Assembly: GCA_963811775.1 (NCBI GenBank)
Contig: CAWESO010000004.1
Coordinates: 1-64,000, forward strand
Length of the DNA stretch: 64,000 nt
DNA from: Chersky-840 sp963811775
Lineage (GTDB): Bacteria; Actinomycetota; Acidimicrobiia; Acidimicrobiales; UBA8190
Reading direction: 5' to 3'
Below are positions 32,639 to 41,763 of this stretch, piece after piece. Below the pieces are notes generated by a model that did no database searches, was not told where the DNA came from, and saw only the letters and a program-made list of their open reading frames with translations. Each line of letters starts with the position of its first letter. The first letter of the stretch is position 1. Made by a program: the position numbers and the translations under genes.

Positions 32639-34129
32639 ATGAGGCATCTCCTTCGTCGACGCGTGGTCACGCTGGGCGTCGCCCTGGCCAGTTGCGCGCT
32701 GGCCATTCCGAGCGTCGAGCTGGCCACGTCGAGCGCCGCGTCGGCGACCACGTATCCCGACGTCGCCGCCGAGCCCGTCCCGTTCGGGAACGCCGGGTTC
32801 TTCGGGTCCATGGCGGGGGTCAAGCTCAACGCCCCGGTCGTCGGCATGGCCCCGACGCCCGATGCCTCGGGGTACTGGCTCGTCGCCGGTGACGGAGGGG
32901 TGTTCAGCTTCGGGGACGCGGGGAATTTCGGGTCGATGGGCGGGACGACCCTGAGCGCCCCGGTCGTCGGTCTGGCCCCCACCCCCGACGGCAGGGGGTA
33001 CTGGCTGGCCTCGGCCGACGGCGGGGTCTTCAGCTTCGGTGACGCCGCCTTCCACGGCTCGATGGGCGGGACACGGCTCCACGCGCCCATCGTGGGCATC
33101 GAGGCCACGCCCGACGGCGCCGGCTACTGGCTGGTCGCCTCCGACGGCGGGATGTTCGCCTTCGGTGACGCGTCGTACTTCGGCTCCATGGGGGCGACGC
33201 ACCTCAACGCGCCGGTGGTCGGCATGGCCGCCGCTCCCGGTGGCAGGGGGTACTGGCTCGTGGCGTCCGACGGCGGGGTGTTCAGCTTCGGTGCCGCCGC
33301 CTTCCACGGCTCGATGGGAGGGACGCACCTCAACGCGCCCGTGGTCGGGATGGCGGCCACCCCCTCGGGCGACGGCTACTGGATGAGCGCGGCCGACGGC
33401 GGCGTGTTCAATTTCGGCGGCGCCGCCTTCTTGGGGTCGATGGGAGCCCAGTCCCTGCAGTATCCGGTCACGGCCATGGCGGCGACGCCCGACGGGGGCG
33501 GGTACTGGCTGCTGCCGAGCACCCAGATCGCGGGGGCGACGCTCAAGCCCGGCTCCACGGGCTCGGCCGTGCTCCTGCTCCAGCAACGCCTGTCGGCTCT
33601 CGGCTATTGGCTCGGGACGCCCAACGGCACGTTCGGTGACAGCACCGAGCAGGCCGTGTGGGCCCTGCAGAAAGCATCGGGGATCAGCCGGACCGGCACG
33701 GTCGGGCCCGCCACCCAGGCGGCCCTGGCCGCGGGCGTGATCCCCCAGTCCCGGAGCACCTCGGGCTACGTGATCGAGATCGACCTCGAAGACGACCTCG
33801 TCATGTTCGTGACGAACGGCAAGATCGACTTCGTCCTCAACACCTCCACGGGGGGTGGCTACACCTACACCGAAGACGGCGTGACGTCGGTGGCCACCAC
33901 GCCGACCGGCCACTTCTCGATCTACCGGCAGACCAACGGTCTCGTCGTCGATTCGCTGGGCTCGCTGTGGCGGCCGAAGTTCTTCGACGCCGGCTTCGCC
34001 CTCCACGGTGACTCGTCGGTCCCGCCCGAGCCCGTCTCCCACGGGTGCGCCCGGGTGAGCAACGAGGCCATCAACTGGATCTGGGCCAACAACCTGGCCC
34101 CCATCGGCACCGCGGTCTGGGTCTACTGA
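32639..34129 (+). CDS. Secreted L,D-transpeptidase with propeller-like repeats
   Basis: The 496-residue protein has a signal peptide (R-R-R-V-V-T-L-G-V-A-L-A-S-C-A-L-A), then six repeats of about 42 residues from 45 to 300, each with N-A-P-V-V-G-M-A-x-T-P-D-G, G-Y-W-L-V-A-S-D-G-G-V-F-S-F-G-D and F-H-G-S-M-G-G. A PG_binding_1 domain follows (L-K-P-G-S-T-G-S-A-V-L-L-L-Q-Q-R-L-S-A-L-G-Y in part), then a YkuD L,D-transpeptidase domain with H-G-D-S and S-H-G-C-A-R holding catalytic His and Cys470. It should cross-link peptidoglycan. The repeats probably form a propeller-like surface module and are typical of Acidimicrobiia. Confidence 0.92.
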   Translation: MRHLLRRRVVTLGVALASCALAIPSVELATSSAASATTYPDVAAEPVPFGNAGFFGSMAGVKLNAPVVGMAPTPDASGYWLVAGDGGVFSFGDAGNFGSMGGTTLSAPVVGLAPTPDGRGYWLASADGGVFSFGDAAFHGSMGGTRLHAPIVGIEATPDGAGYWLVASDGGMFAFGDASYFGSMGATHLNAPVVGMAAAPGGRGYWLVASDGGVFSFGAAAFHGSMGGTHLNAPVVGMAATPSGDGYWMSAADGGVFNFGGAAFLGSMGAQSLQYPVTAMAATPDGGGYWLLPSTQIAGATLKPGSTGSAVLLLQQRLSALGYWLGTPNGTFGDSTEQAVWALQKASGISRTGTVGPATQAALAAGVIPQSRSTSGYVIEIDLEDDLVMFVTNGKIDFVLNTSTGGGYTYTEDGVTSVATTPTGHFSIYRQTNGLVVDSLGSLWRPKFFDAGFALHGDSSVPPEPVSHGCARVSNEAINWIWANNLAPIGTAVWVY

Positions 34130-34465
34130 TCGCCGCCGGGACGGGTGCACCTCGGCCCCGCACCACAGGCCCGTGTGAGACCTCGCAGCGCAAAGCGGGA
34201 GCCCCACGTCCATGCAATGGGACCCCCGTCGCGCTGTCGCCGTTGGCGGAGCGCCCGAGGTAGAGACTTCGGACACTGCGGCGACACTCATGCTCTACCC
34301 GGACGCGCGCCATCTCAACCGTGGTGAAGGCCTTGCGAGCACGCCACGGCACCCCACGGCCACGCGCAATCGGATGCGAGCGTCCGTCCGAGCGCGACGG
34401 CGGCGTCGTCGTCGTCGCCGTCCATCGCAATCTCGTGGTAGCCGCGAGCGCGGGAGAACGACAAT
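34130..34465. other. Intergenic region between convergent genes
   Basis: These 336 bases hold no gene I can support. Short frames on both strands lack protein character. A CGGCGGCGTCGTCGTCGTCG run (34396-34415) is low-complexity. No terminator with a stem longer than about eight bases was seen. Confidence 0.4.
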
Positions 34466-35260
34466 TCAGGCGCCCGACTCCGATCGGGCCAGGTCCACCA
34501 GGAGGTCGGCAACGAGATCGGGACGGCTCAGGAACGGTGAATGGCCCGTGGGCCACTCGACCACGTGGTCGGCGCGCCGGGCGAGGATCTGCTGCAGCGC
34601 CGGGTGCACGATGTTGTCGGCGAGGCACACGGCGTAGGTCGACGGGCGCTGGCGCCAAGCCACGGCCTGCGGGGCCTGGGACAACGTCGCCATGGGCTGG
34701 AGGCCGAGCCGCGCCACGGCCCAGTCGGCCACGTCGTCGGGACAGTCGTTGTAGAAGAGGATGCGAGCGCCGTCCGGGTCGATGGAGCTCGTCCCGTCCT
34801 CGGCCACGCGCACCGACGCCAGGGCATCGGGGCGGCCGGCGTGGTCGATGGCCGCGGCCTCGGACTCGGCCATGGCGGCACTCATCGCCGACTCCCCTTC
34901 GTCGAGGTTGAACGAGGCGAGATAGACGAGATGTGACACCCGGGGATGGACGCCGGCCTCGGTGATCACCACGCCGCCGTAGGAGTGCCCGACGAGGACG
35001 ACGTCCTCGTCGAATCCGTCGAGCACGGACCGGACCCTCTCCGCGTCACCGTGGAGATCGCCGAGGCCCCCCAGGTCCGCCCCGTGGCCCGGCAGGTCGA
35101 CGGCCGTCGCCCGGACATGACGGTCCGTCAGCAACGCCGCGACGGGCTCCCAGCACCACGCCCCGTGCCACGCGCCGTGGACCAGGACGACCGGGCGGGC
35201 TCCCACGGCGTGAGTATGCCAGGGCCCAGGATTCGCAAGCACAAGAGCGGTGCGTACCAT
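34466..35260 (-). CDS. Alpha/beta hydrolase, Ser nucleophile
   Basis: The 264-residue enzyme has P-V-V-L-V-H-G-A-W-H-G-A-W-C-W near residue 20, V-D-L-P-G-H-G-A, and the nucleophile elbow L-V-G-H-S-Y-G-G-V; the C-terminal G-H-S-P-F carries the catalytic His. The H-G-A-W-H-G-x-W-C-W pattern is common to salicylate-binding/esterase-like hydrolases in actinobacteria. No signal peptide is present. The ATG at 35260 lies divergently to the mannosidase gene, and the two share 55 bases of upstream sequence. Confidence 0.85.
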   Translation of the reverse strand: MVRTALVLANPGPWHTHAVGARPVVLVHGAWHGAWCWEPVAALLTDRHVRATAVDLPGHGADLGGLGDLHGDAERVRSVLDGFDEDVVLVGHSYGGVVITEAGVHPRVSHLVYLASFNLDEGESAMSAAMAESEAAAIDHAGRPDALASVRVAEDGTSSIDPDGARILFYNDCPDDVADWAVARLGLQPMATLSQAPQAVAWRQRPSTYAVCLADNIVHPALQQILARRADHVVEWPTGHSPFLSRPDLVADLLVDLARSESGA

Positions 35261-35315
35261 CGTGGTCAGACCCGGCCACGTCGGGCCCGGGCTCAGCGAC
35301 AACCGAGGAAGGGAC

Positions 35316-38045
35316 ATGGACAGCTCCCCCAAGACACGCACATCGGGGCGCAAGACCCCTCGCCACGTCGCCGTCGTCCCCCACACCCACTGGGACCGGG
35401 AGTGGTACGAGCCGTACCAGAGCTTCCGGCTTCGCCTGGTCAAGATGCTCGACCAGCTCATCGCGCTGCTCGAACGAGACCCCTCTTACGCCCGGTTCCT
35501 CCTCGACGGGCAGATGGCCGTCATCGACGACTACCTCGAGGTGCGGCCCGAGAACGAGGACCGCATCCGGGCCCTGGCCGCGGCGGGGCGCCTGTCGATG
35601 GGCCCGTGGTACATCCTCATGGACGAGTTCCTGGTCTCGGGCGAGACCATCGTTCGGGACCTGCAGAGCGGACTCCTGCGGGGGGCGGCCTTCGGTGGGG
35701 CCATGGAGGTCGGCTACCTGCCCGACATGTTCGGGCACATCGCCCAGATGCCCCAGATCCTCGCGCTGGCCGGGTTCGAGCACGCCGTGGTGTGGCGCGG
35801 CGTCCCCGCCGTCGTCGACCGCACCGGTTTCACCTGGGAAGCGCCCGACGAGTCGTCGGTGCGCGCCGAGTACCTCCCCACCGGGTACGGCAACGGGGCC
35901 TCGATCCCCGACGACGCCAAGGCGCTCGTGCGCCGCATCGCCGATCACGAGACCGAGATCGGCGACTTCCTCCTCGACGGCATGCTGTTCATGAACGGCA
36001 CCGACCACCAAGAGGCCCAACCGTGGCTGGGACGCGTCGTGGCCGAGGCCAACGACCTCCAGGACGACTACGTGCTCGAGGTCACCACGCTCCCGCGCTA
36101 CCTGGCCGACGCGCCCCGCGACGGGCTGCGCACCTGGAAGGGCGAGCTGCGCTCGGGGGCGAGGGCGAACGTCCTCATGGGGGTGGCGTCGAACCGGGTG
36201 GACGTGAAGCGCGCCGCGGCGCGCGCCGAGCGGGCCCTGGAGCGCTTCGCCGAGCCGCTGTGCGCCCTGTACCTCGAGCCCGGTCTCTTCCCCGACCGCC
36301 TGCTCGAGCTGGCGTGGCGCGAGATGGTGCGCAACGCCGCCCACGACTCGTCGTGTGCGTGCTCGGTGGACGAGGTCGTCGACGCCGTGCTCGTGCGCTA
36401 CGCCGAGGCCACCCGCATCGCCGAGGGACTCAGCGCCGAGGCGCTCTCGGCCCTCACGCGTTCGCTCGCCGAGGCCGGCCCCACCGTCGCCAACGCCTCG
36501 GCCCGCCCCCGGGGCGGGATGGTGGAGTTCGTCGTGGCCGGCGAGGACATCCCCGCCGGCGCCCAGGCCCTGCCCGAGGAGCCCGGCGCGTTCGGGATCC
36601 CCCGGGGCCTGGGCCCCTTGACCCTCGACGCCGCCACGGTGCGCACCATCCTCGGCATGCTCCCCAACGGCAGCCAGATCGACGCTCACACCTGGATCCA
36701 GGGCGTCCACGTCAACGAGGACCACTCGGGGATCGACATCACCATCGCCTTCGGGAGCGAGGAGCGCTTCGACGTCCCCATCCCCTCGATCAAGCAGGAC
36801 CTCTACACCCGCCTCGGGGCCCGGCCCGACGCCGTCGTGCGCATCCAGATCGACCAACCGCCGGTGCGCCGAGTCCTCGTGCGCGTCGCCGATGTGGCGG
36901 GCTTCGGCCACGCGCCTCTTGAGCCCGTCGTGCCCACCCACCCCGTCACGGTCGAAGAACCGGCCGAGCCCGACGGAGCCCTCGTGATGGGCAACGGCCT
37001 CGTGACCGTCGCCTTCGACGCCAACGACGGGACCTTCGCCGTCGACGGCGTGGCCGGCTTCGGGCGGCTCGTCGACGGCGGTGACCACGGCGACTCCTAC
37101 AACTACTCGCCCCCGGCCGGCGACCGCATCGTCGACACGCCCGATCACGTCTCGATCACGGTGGCCGAGCGCGGGCCCGTACGTGGCGTGATCACCATGG
37201 TGGCCCGCTACACCTGGCCCGACTACGTCGACGGCGTGACCCGGGCCCGCACCGGCGAGGTGACCGTCACCGTCACCACCGACGTCGAGGTGCGCGCCGA
37301 CGAGCGCATCGTGCGGGTGACCACGACCTTCGTCAACCCCGCCTCGGACCACCGCCTGCGCGTGCACCTGCCCCTCCCCGAGCCCGCCGAGGGGTCCGAG
37401 GCGGAATGCGCCTTCGCCGTCGTGCACCGGGGCCTCGACGCCGAGGGCAGGGTGGACGAGTTCGGCCTGCCCACCTTCCCGTCCCGGCGCTTCGTGTCCG
37501 CCGGCGGCCTGACCGTCGCCCACGAGGGCTTGCTCGAGTACGAGCTCGTCGACATCGAGGGCACCTCGTCGGCGCGCCGGGCCGCGACCCTGGCCCTCAC
37601 GCTGCTGCGCTCGACGGGGATGCTGTCGCGCCTGGGCATGGCCTACCGGCCGCTTCCGGCCGGGCCCATCACGCCCGTCGAGGGCCTGCAGCTGCGGGGG
37701 CGGCGCATCGAGGCACGCTACGCGCTGTGCCTGGGGTGCGACGACCCCTACGCGCTGGTCGACGACGCCTTCGTGCCCCTCGACGTCGTCTACGCCCCGG
37801 GCGGCGGGTGGCGCCCGGCCTCGGGCCGCGCCCTCGAGGTCGAGGGGGCCGAGGTCTCGGCGCTGCGCCGGGTGGCCGGGATGCTCGAGGTGCGGGTCTT
37901 CAACCCCACCGACCGGCCCACCACCGTGTCGTTCGGGACCCGCTCGGGCTGGCTCGTCGACCTGCGGGGCCGCACGCTCGAGCGCCTCGACGGCTCATTC
38001 GAGCTGCGGCCCTTCGGGATCGCCACCTTCCGCTCCCCCGGCTGA
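35316..38045 (+). CDS. Glycoside hydrolase family 38 alpha-mannosidase
   Basis: The 909-residue enzyme starts with V-V-P-H-T-H-W-D-R-E-W-Y (residues 20-31), whose His and Asp bind zinc in GH38. Y-L-P-D-M-F-G-H-I-A-Q-M-P-Q near 135-148 carries the catalytic nucleophile Asp. Y-N-Y-S-P-P-A-G-D in the C-terminal beta domain is the family pattern for large bacterial mannosidases. There is no signal peptide, so it acts in the cytosol, probably recycling mannose from oligosaccharides or glycoconjugates. The last 51 bases overlap the convergent adenylate cyclase gene. Confidence 0.92.
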   Translation: MDSSPKTRTSGRKTPRHVAVVPHTHWDREWYEPYQSFRLRLVKMLDQLIALLERDPSYARFLLDGQMAVIDDYLEVRPENEDRIRALAAAGRLSMGPWYILMDEFLVSGETIVRDLQSGLLRGAAFGGAMEVGYLPDMFGHIAQMPQILALAGFEHAVVWRGVPAVVDRTGFTWEAPDESSVRAEYLPTGYGNGASIPDDAKALVRRIADHETEIGDFLLDGMLFMNGTDHQEAQPWLGRVVAEANDLQDDYVLEVTTLPRYLADAPRDGLRTWKGELRSGARANVLMGVASNRVDVKRAAARAERALERFAEPLCALYLEPGLFPDRLLELAWREMVRNAAHDSSCACSVDEVVDAVLVRYAEATRIAEGLSAEALSALTRSLAEAGPTVANASARPRGGMVEFVVAGEDIPAGAQALPEEPGAFGIPRGLGPLTLDAATVRTILGMLPNGSQIDAHTWIQGVHVNEDHSGIDITIAFGSEERFDVPIPSIKQDLYTRLGARPDAVVRIQIDQPPVRRVLVRVADVAGFGHAPLEPVVPTHPVTVEEPAEPDGALVMGNGLVTVAFDANDGTFAVDGVAGFGRLVDGGDHGDSYNYSPPAGDRIVDTPDHVSITVAERGPVRGVITMVARYTWPDYVDGVTRARTGEVTVTVTTDVEVRADERIVRVTTTFVNPASDHRLRVHLPLPEPAEGSEAECAFAVVHRGLDAEGRVDEFGLPTFPSRRFVSAGGLTVAHEGLLEYELVDIEGTSSARRAATLALTLLRSTGMLSRLGMAYRPLPAGPITPVEGLQLRGRRIEARYALCLGCDDPYALVDDAFVPLDVVYAPGGGWRPASGRALEVEGAEVSALRRVAGMLEVRVFNPTDRPTTVSFGTRSGWLVDLRGRTLERLDGSFELRPFGIATFRSPG

Positions 38046-39281
38046 GCGCGACCGGGCGATCAGGCGCTCGCCCTTCTCGCGCAGGTCGTCGAGGTCCTCG
38101 AGCACCTCGGCCACGCGTTCCCAGCGCGCCCCGAGGCGCCGGTCGAGGGCCACGGGCTCGGTCCCGGGACGGTGCAGCACCCACAGCTGGATCCGGCCGA
38201 CGTCCTTCACCCGCCGCGGCCGGAGCAGCCCGAACTCGAATTCGTCGCTTCCCGGCGCGCCGTCACCCACCACCGCGGCGTGGAGCTCGTCGGTGACGAT
38301 CACCGCACCGGGGGCGGCCATGTTCACCATGCGGCTGGCCAGGTTGACCACCGGGCCGTAGAAGTCCCCGTCCTGGATGAGCACCGGACCGACCGCCAGC
38401 GCCACGCGCACGTCGGAGAGCAGGTCGTCATCGGCGTAGGCCTCGGACAGGGCCAGACCGATGCGGGCCGCGGCCAGGGCCGAGTCGGCCACGAACATGG
38501 CCTCGTCGCCGATCATCTTCACGACCCGCCCGCCTCCGGCGGTCACCGTGTCGTGGGCCACCTCCTCGAACCGCCCCACCACCGCCGCCAGCTCCTCCTC
38601 CGACAGCTGCTGGCTGAGGGTGGTGAAGCCCACCATGTCGGCGAAGCCCACGGCCAGCACGGGCAGCGCGCCGCTGTGACTACGGCTGCGCAGCAACATG
38701 GCCCGGCGCACCGCGGCCTGCACGTGGCGCCGCCACACGAACTCGAGCAGTCGGGCCATGGCAGGGAGCGACTGGTCGGCCAGCTGCGCGAACCGGTCGG
38801 CGGCCTCCACCGTGTCACCGGGGCTGGAGCCGGGTCCCGCGCCGGCGCCGAGCGCCATCCCCCGCGCCGACGGCGACACCTCGGCCTCGGCGATGCGCGC
38901 CATGGAGGATCCGATGACCCGGGCGAACTGCAGGCTCGTGTCGACGTCGGTGACGCCGAGCGCCATCATCGACCGCAGGATGACGAGCGCCTCGACGTCG
39001 AGGTCGGTGAACATGCGGTCCTCGAGCGCCACGTCCGCGAACCCGAGCGCCCGCCAGAAGCGCCGGGCCAGGTCGAGGTCCATCCCGGTTATCTCGGCCA
39101 CCTCGGACTGGGTGTAGTGGCGCTCGGCCGGGACGAGGAGGCGGTCGGCGACGAGGAGGTCGAGGACGTCGCGCGACTCCGCCTCGGTGATCTCGTCCTC
39201 GGGCGTGCCATGGGCGCGCAGAAAGGCGCGCACCCGGTCGAGCGCCGCCGGGCGTGACGACGAGGCGATGTCGGGGGTCAC
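37995..39281 (-). CDS. Class III adenylate/guanylate cyclase
   Basis: The 428-residue protein has a helical N-terminal domain (like the adenylate cyclase regulatory domain of actinobacterial cyclases) and a C-terminal class III catalytic domain: F-A-D-M-V-G-F-T-T-L-S with the metal Asp, then G-G-R-V-V-K-M-I-G-D-E-A-M-F with the second metal Asp, and V-N-L-A-S-R-M-V-N with the transition-state Asn and Arg. It should make cAMP (or cGMP). The GTG at 39281 overlaps the gpsA stop as GTGA, so the two are translationally coupled. No membrane helix is seen. Confidence 0.92.
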   Translation of the reverse strand: MTPDIASSSRPAALDRVRAFLRAHGTPEDEITEAESRDVLDLLVADRLLVPAERHYTQSEVAEITGMDLDLARRFWRALGFADVALEDRMFTDLDVEALVILRSMMALGVTDVDTSLQFARVIGSSMARIAEAEVSPSARGMALGAGAGPGSSPGDTVEAADRFAQLADQSLPAMARLLEFVWRRHVQAAVRRAMLLRSRSHSGALPVLAVGFADMVGFTTLSQQLSEEELAAVVGRFEEVAHDTVTAGGGRVVKMIGDEAMFVADSALAAARIGLALSEAYADDDLLSDVRVALAVGPVLIQDGDFYGPVVNLASRMVNMAAPGAVIVTDELHAAVVGDGAPGSDEFEFGLLRPRRVKDVGRIQLWVLHRPGTEPVALDRRLGARWERVAEVLEDLDDLREKGERLIARSRSAGGAEGGDPEGPQLE

Positions 39282-40285
39282 GCCCCGAGGCCGTCGAACT
39301 CGGGCTTGGCCGAGCGCGACATGAGCGTCCGGATGGCGCGCTCGGGCGAGGTGGCGCCCTCGAGCACCGAGGCCACCTGCTCGCCGATGGGCATCTCGAC
39401 CCCGTGGGCGGCGGCGAGGTCGAGCAGCGGGCGCGCCGTCTTCACCCCTTCGGCCACCATGTGCATCTCCGCCATGATCTCGGCCAGGGCCCGGCCCCGG
39501 CCCAGCTGCTCGCCCACCATCCGGTTCCGGCTGAGCGTGCTCGTGCACGTCGCCACCAGGTCACCCACGCCGGCCAAACCCGCGATCGTGATGCGTTCGC
39601 CCCCCATGGCCACCCCCAGGCGCCCGAGCTCGGCCAGGCCCCGGGTGACCAGCGCCGCCAACGAGGAGTCGCCGAGCCCGAGGCCCTGCAAGATGCCGGC
39701 CGCGATGGCGAGGACGTTCTTGGTCGCGCCCGCCATCTCGCACCCCACCACGTCGGGGTTCGTGTACACGCGGAACGTCTGGGTGCGCAGCACCTCCTGC
39801 ACGGAACGGGCCATGTCCCCGTCGCGCATGGCTACCACCGTGGCGGCGGGCTGCCCGGCCGCGATCTCGCGCGCCAGGTTCGGGCCGGTGAGCACACCGG
39901 GGGGGTGCCCGGGCGCGACCTCGGCGATGACCTCGGTCATGCGCAGGTGCGTTCCCTGCTCGAGGCCCTTGGCCAGCGACAGCACCGGGGCCCCGGCGGG
40001 GATGAAGGCGGCGAGCTCGCTGAGCACGGCACGGAAACCGTGGGACGGGACGGCCATGATCACGAGCGCGCTGCCGGCCGCAGCCTCCTCGAGAGACGAG
40101 GTGATCCGCAACGAGTCGGGCAGCACGACCCCGGGGAGGTAGTCGGCGTTCTCGCGGGTTTTCTCCACGTCTGCCGCCAGTGCCGGTCGGCGAGCCCACA
40201 ACACCGTCGGGACCGAGGACGCGGCCATCGCGGCCACGGTCGTGCCCCACGACCCGGCGCCGATGACCGCCACCTTGTCCAGCAT
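39278..40285 (-). CDS. gpsA: Glycerol-3-phosphate dehydrogenase [NAD(P)+]
   Basis: The 335-residue enzyme makes sn-glycerol 3-phosphate for phospholipids. It has V-A-V-I-G-A-G-S-W-G-T-T-V-A at the start (NAD(P) Rossmann), V-P-S-H-G-F-R, L-S-L-A-K-G-L-E, V-L-T-G-P-N-L-A-R-E-I, A-T-K-N-V-L-A-I-A-A-G with the catalytic Lys, and G-V-G-D-L-V-A-T-C-T-S-T-L-S-R-N-R. ATG 40285 is the natural start. It is first in a two-gene unit with the cyclase. Full family length, nothing missing. Confidence 0.95.
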   Translation of the reverse strand: MLDKVAVIGAGSWGTTVAAMAASSVPTVLWARRPALAADVEKTRENADYLPGVVLPDSLRITSSLEEAAAGSALVIMAVPSHGFRAVLSELAAFIPAGAPVLSLAKGLEQGTHLRMTEVIAEVAPGHPPGVLTGPNLAREIAAGQPAATVVAMRDGDMARSVQEVLRTQTFRVYTNPDVVGCEMAGATKNVLAIAAGILQGLGLGDSSLAALVTRGLAELGRLGVAMGGERITIAGLAGVGDLVATCTSTLSRNRMVGEQLGRGRALAEIMAEMHMVAEGVKTARPLLDLAAAHGVEMPIGEQVASVLEGATSPERAIRTLMSRSAKPEFDGLGA

Positions 40286-40340
40286 GCGCCCAACCCTACG
40301 GCGTGGCACCGGGTCCGAGGGCGGGCCGTACACTGGCCGC

Positions 40341-40934
40341 GTGACCGCAGCGCCGGTGCGCCTGCCCCCCCTGACAGGCTGCGTCGTGCTCGTCCCCGTG
40401 AAGGCGTTCGCCGAGGCCAAGGCGCGCCTCGCCCCCACCCTCGACGCCGCCGGGCGTGACGCCCTGGCACGGGTCATGGCGGCGGGCGTGCTCGCCGCCG
40501 CCGCGCCGCTTCCGGTGGCGGTCGTGTGCGACGACGCGGAGGTGGCGCGCTGGGCCGAGGGCCACGGCGCCATGGTCCTGCCCGAGCCCGGACGTGGCCT
40601 CAACGGCGCGGTGGAAGCCGGGGTCGAGCGCCTCGGCGCCGCCGGGGCGACCGAGGTCCTCGTGGCGCATGCCGACCTCCCCTTCGCGCACGAGGTGGCC
40701 CAGCTGGCCGGGTACGGGGGCGTGACCCTCGTCCCGGACCGTCGCGACGACGGCACCAACGTGGTGTGCGTGCCCACCGGGACGGGGTTCCGCTTCCATT
40801 ACGGGCCCGGCTCGTTCGCCCGCCACCGGGCCGAAGCGCAGCGCCGCGGGCTGCGCTGTCGGGTGGTGCGCGACCCCGAGCTCACCTGGGACGTCGACGT
40901 GCCCGCGGACATCCCCGCCGGGCTGGGCCAGTAG
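40341..40934 (+). CDS. cofC: 2-phospho-L-lactate guanylyltransferase (F420 synthesis)
   Basis: The 197-residue nucleotidyltransferase begins with V-V-L-V-P-V-K-A-F-A-E-A-K-A-R-L-A-P and has A-R-V-M, L-P-E-P-G-R-G-L-N-G-A-V-E and A-H-A-D-L-P-F, followed by V-P-D-R-R-D-D-G-T-N. These match CofC (FbiD), which activates phospholactate or phosphoenolpyruvate for F420 assembly. fbiA/fbiB are not in the window. It is divergent from gpsA and ends before a bidirectional hairpin terminator. The LLM-class oxidoreductase at 10837 may use the product. Confidence 0.9.
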   Translation: MTAAPVRLPPLTGCVVLVPVKAFAEAKARLAPTLDAAGRDALARVMAAGVLAAAAPLPVAVVCDDAEVARWAEGHGAMVLPEPGRGLNGAVEAGVERLGAAGATEVLVAHADLPFAHEVAQLAGYGGVTLVPDRRDDGTNVVCVPTGTGFRFHYGPGSFARHRAEAQRRGLRCRVVRDPELTWDVDVPADIPAGLGQ

Positions 40935-41145
40935 CCGGATAGCTCCGGGCCAGCGCCATCGGCGCCCGACGAGACCGGTGCCCGGAGAGGGCCATCGGTG
41001 CCCGGATCGACCCAGATAGAACAGCACCCCGGCGGCGGCGGCGTCGGGGGCGGTCCGGTCCGGGACGCCCGTCGGCTCCCCGCCGTCCGCCGACCTCCGG
41101 TTGACGCCTGACGGCCTGAACCCCTCACACCCTGAACCCCTCACG

Positions 41146-41179
41146 CAGCAAGAGGGGCCCCGCAGGGCCCCTCTTGCTG
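41146..41179. terminator. Bidirectional hairpin terminator
   Basis: CAGCAAGAGGGGCCC (41146-41160) and GGGCCCCTCTTGCTG (41165-41179) form a perfect 15-bp stem with a CGCA loop, followed on the plus strand by a T-rich stretch. It lies between convergent cofC and the basic-protein genes. The surrounding 331 bases (40935-41265) have no gene but include short direct repeats such as CTGAACCCCTCAC. Confidence 0.85.
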
Positions 41180-41265
41180 TTTCTCTGTGCTTCTCTGTGC
41201 GTCCCTGAACCCGGGCGAACCCGGAGGGACGAACCGACCGCCGGGAAACCCGGCTGGACGGCTGC

Positions 41266-41760
41266 CTACCTGGCGGTGCGGCGACGAGCCGGGGCCCGAC
41301 GGGTCACACGACGAGCAGCGGTCCGCTTGGGAGACGCTGCCGCCTTCTTGGTGCGACGCTTGACCGCCTTGCGTGCCGGTGCCCGCTTCTTGACCGCCTT
41401 GCGTGCCGGAGCCCGCTTGGTGGCCTTCTTGGCGGTGGCCCGCTTCTTGGTGGTCCGCTTGGCGGCCTTGCGAGCCGGAGCCCGCTTGGTGGTCCGCTTG
41501 GCGGCCGCCTTCTTGGCGGGAGCCCGACGCTTGGCGACCTTACGGGTCCGCTTCGCTACTTTGCGTGCCGGAGCCCGCTTGGTGGCCTTCTTGGCGGTGG
41601 CCCGCTTCTTGGTGGTCCGCTTGGCGGCCTTCCGTGCCGGAGCCCGCTTCGCGGTCTTCCGGGCCGTCGTGCGCTTGACGGCCTTGCGTGCCGTCGTGCG
41701 CTTGGCGGCTTTCCGTGCCGGAGCCCGCTTCGCGGTCTTTCTTGCCCGCTTGACTGCCAT
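41266..41760 (-). CDS. Histone H1-like Lys/Arg/Ala-rich protein
   Basis: The 164-residue protein is almost only K, R, A, T and V in units such as K-R-A-P-A-R-K-A-A and K-R-T-T-K-K-R-A-T-A-K-K-A. It matches the basic C-terminal tail of actinobacterial HU proteins and H1-like proteins, and would bind DNA by charge as an extended chain. It starts 3 bases after the stop of the HU-like gene upstream, so both are on one transcript. The repetitive sequence makes its length prone to change between strains. Confidence 0.8.
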   Translation of the reverse strand: MAVKRARKTAKRAPARKAAKRTTARKAVKRTTARKTAKRAPARKAAKRTTKKRATAKKATKRAPARKVAKRTRKVAKRRAPAKKAAAKRTTKRAPARKAAKRTTKKRATAKKATKRAPARKAVKKRAPARKAVKRRTKKAAASPKRTAARRVTRRAPARRRTAR

Positions 41761-41763
41761 GCT

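Noticed and set aside
35046..37523. 825-residue minus-strand frame opposite the mannosidase gene
   Set aside because: Its product is a Gly/Val/Asp/His-rich shadow without a domain; the plus-strand frame is a clear GH38 enzyme.
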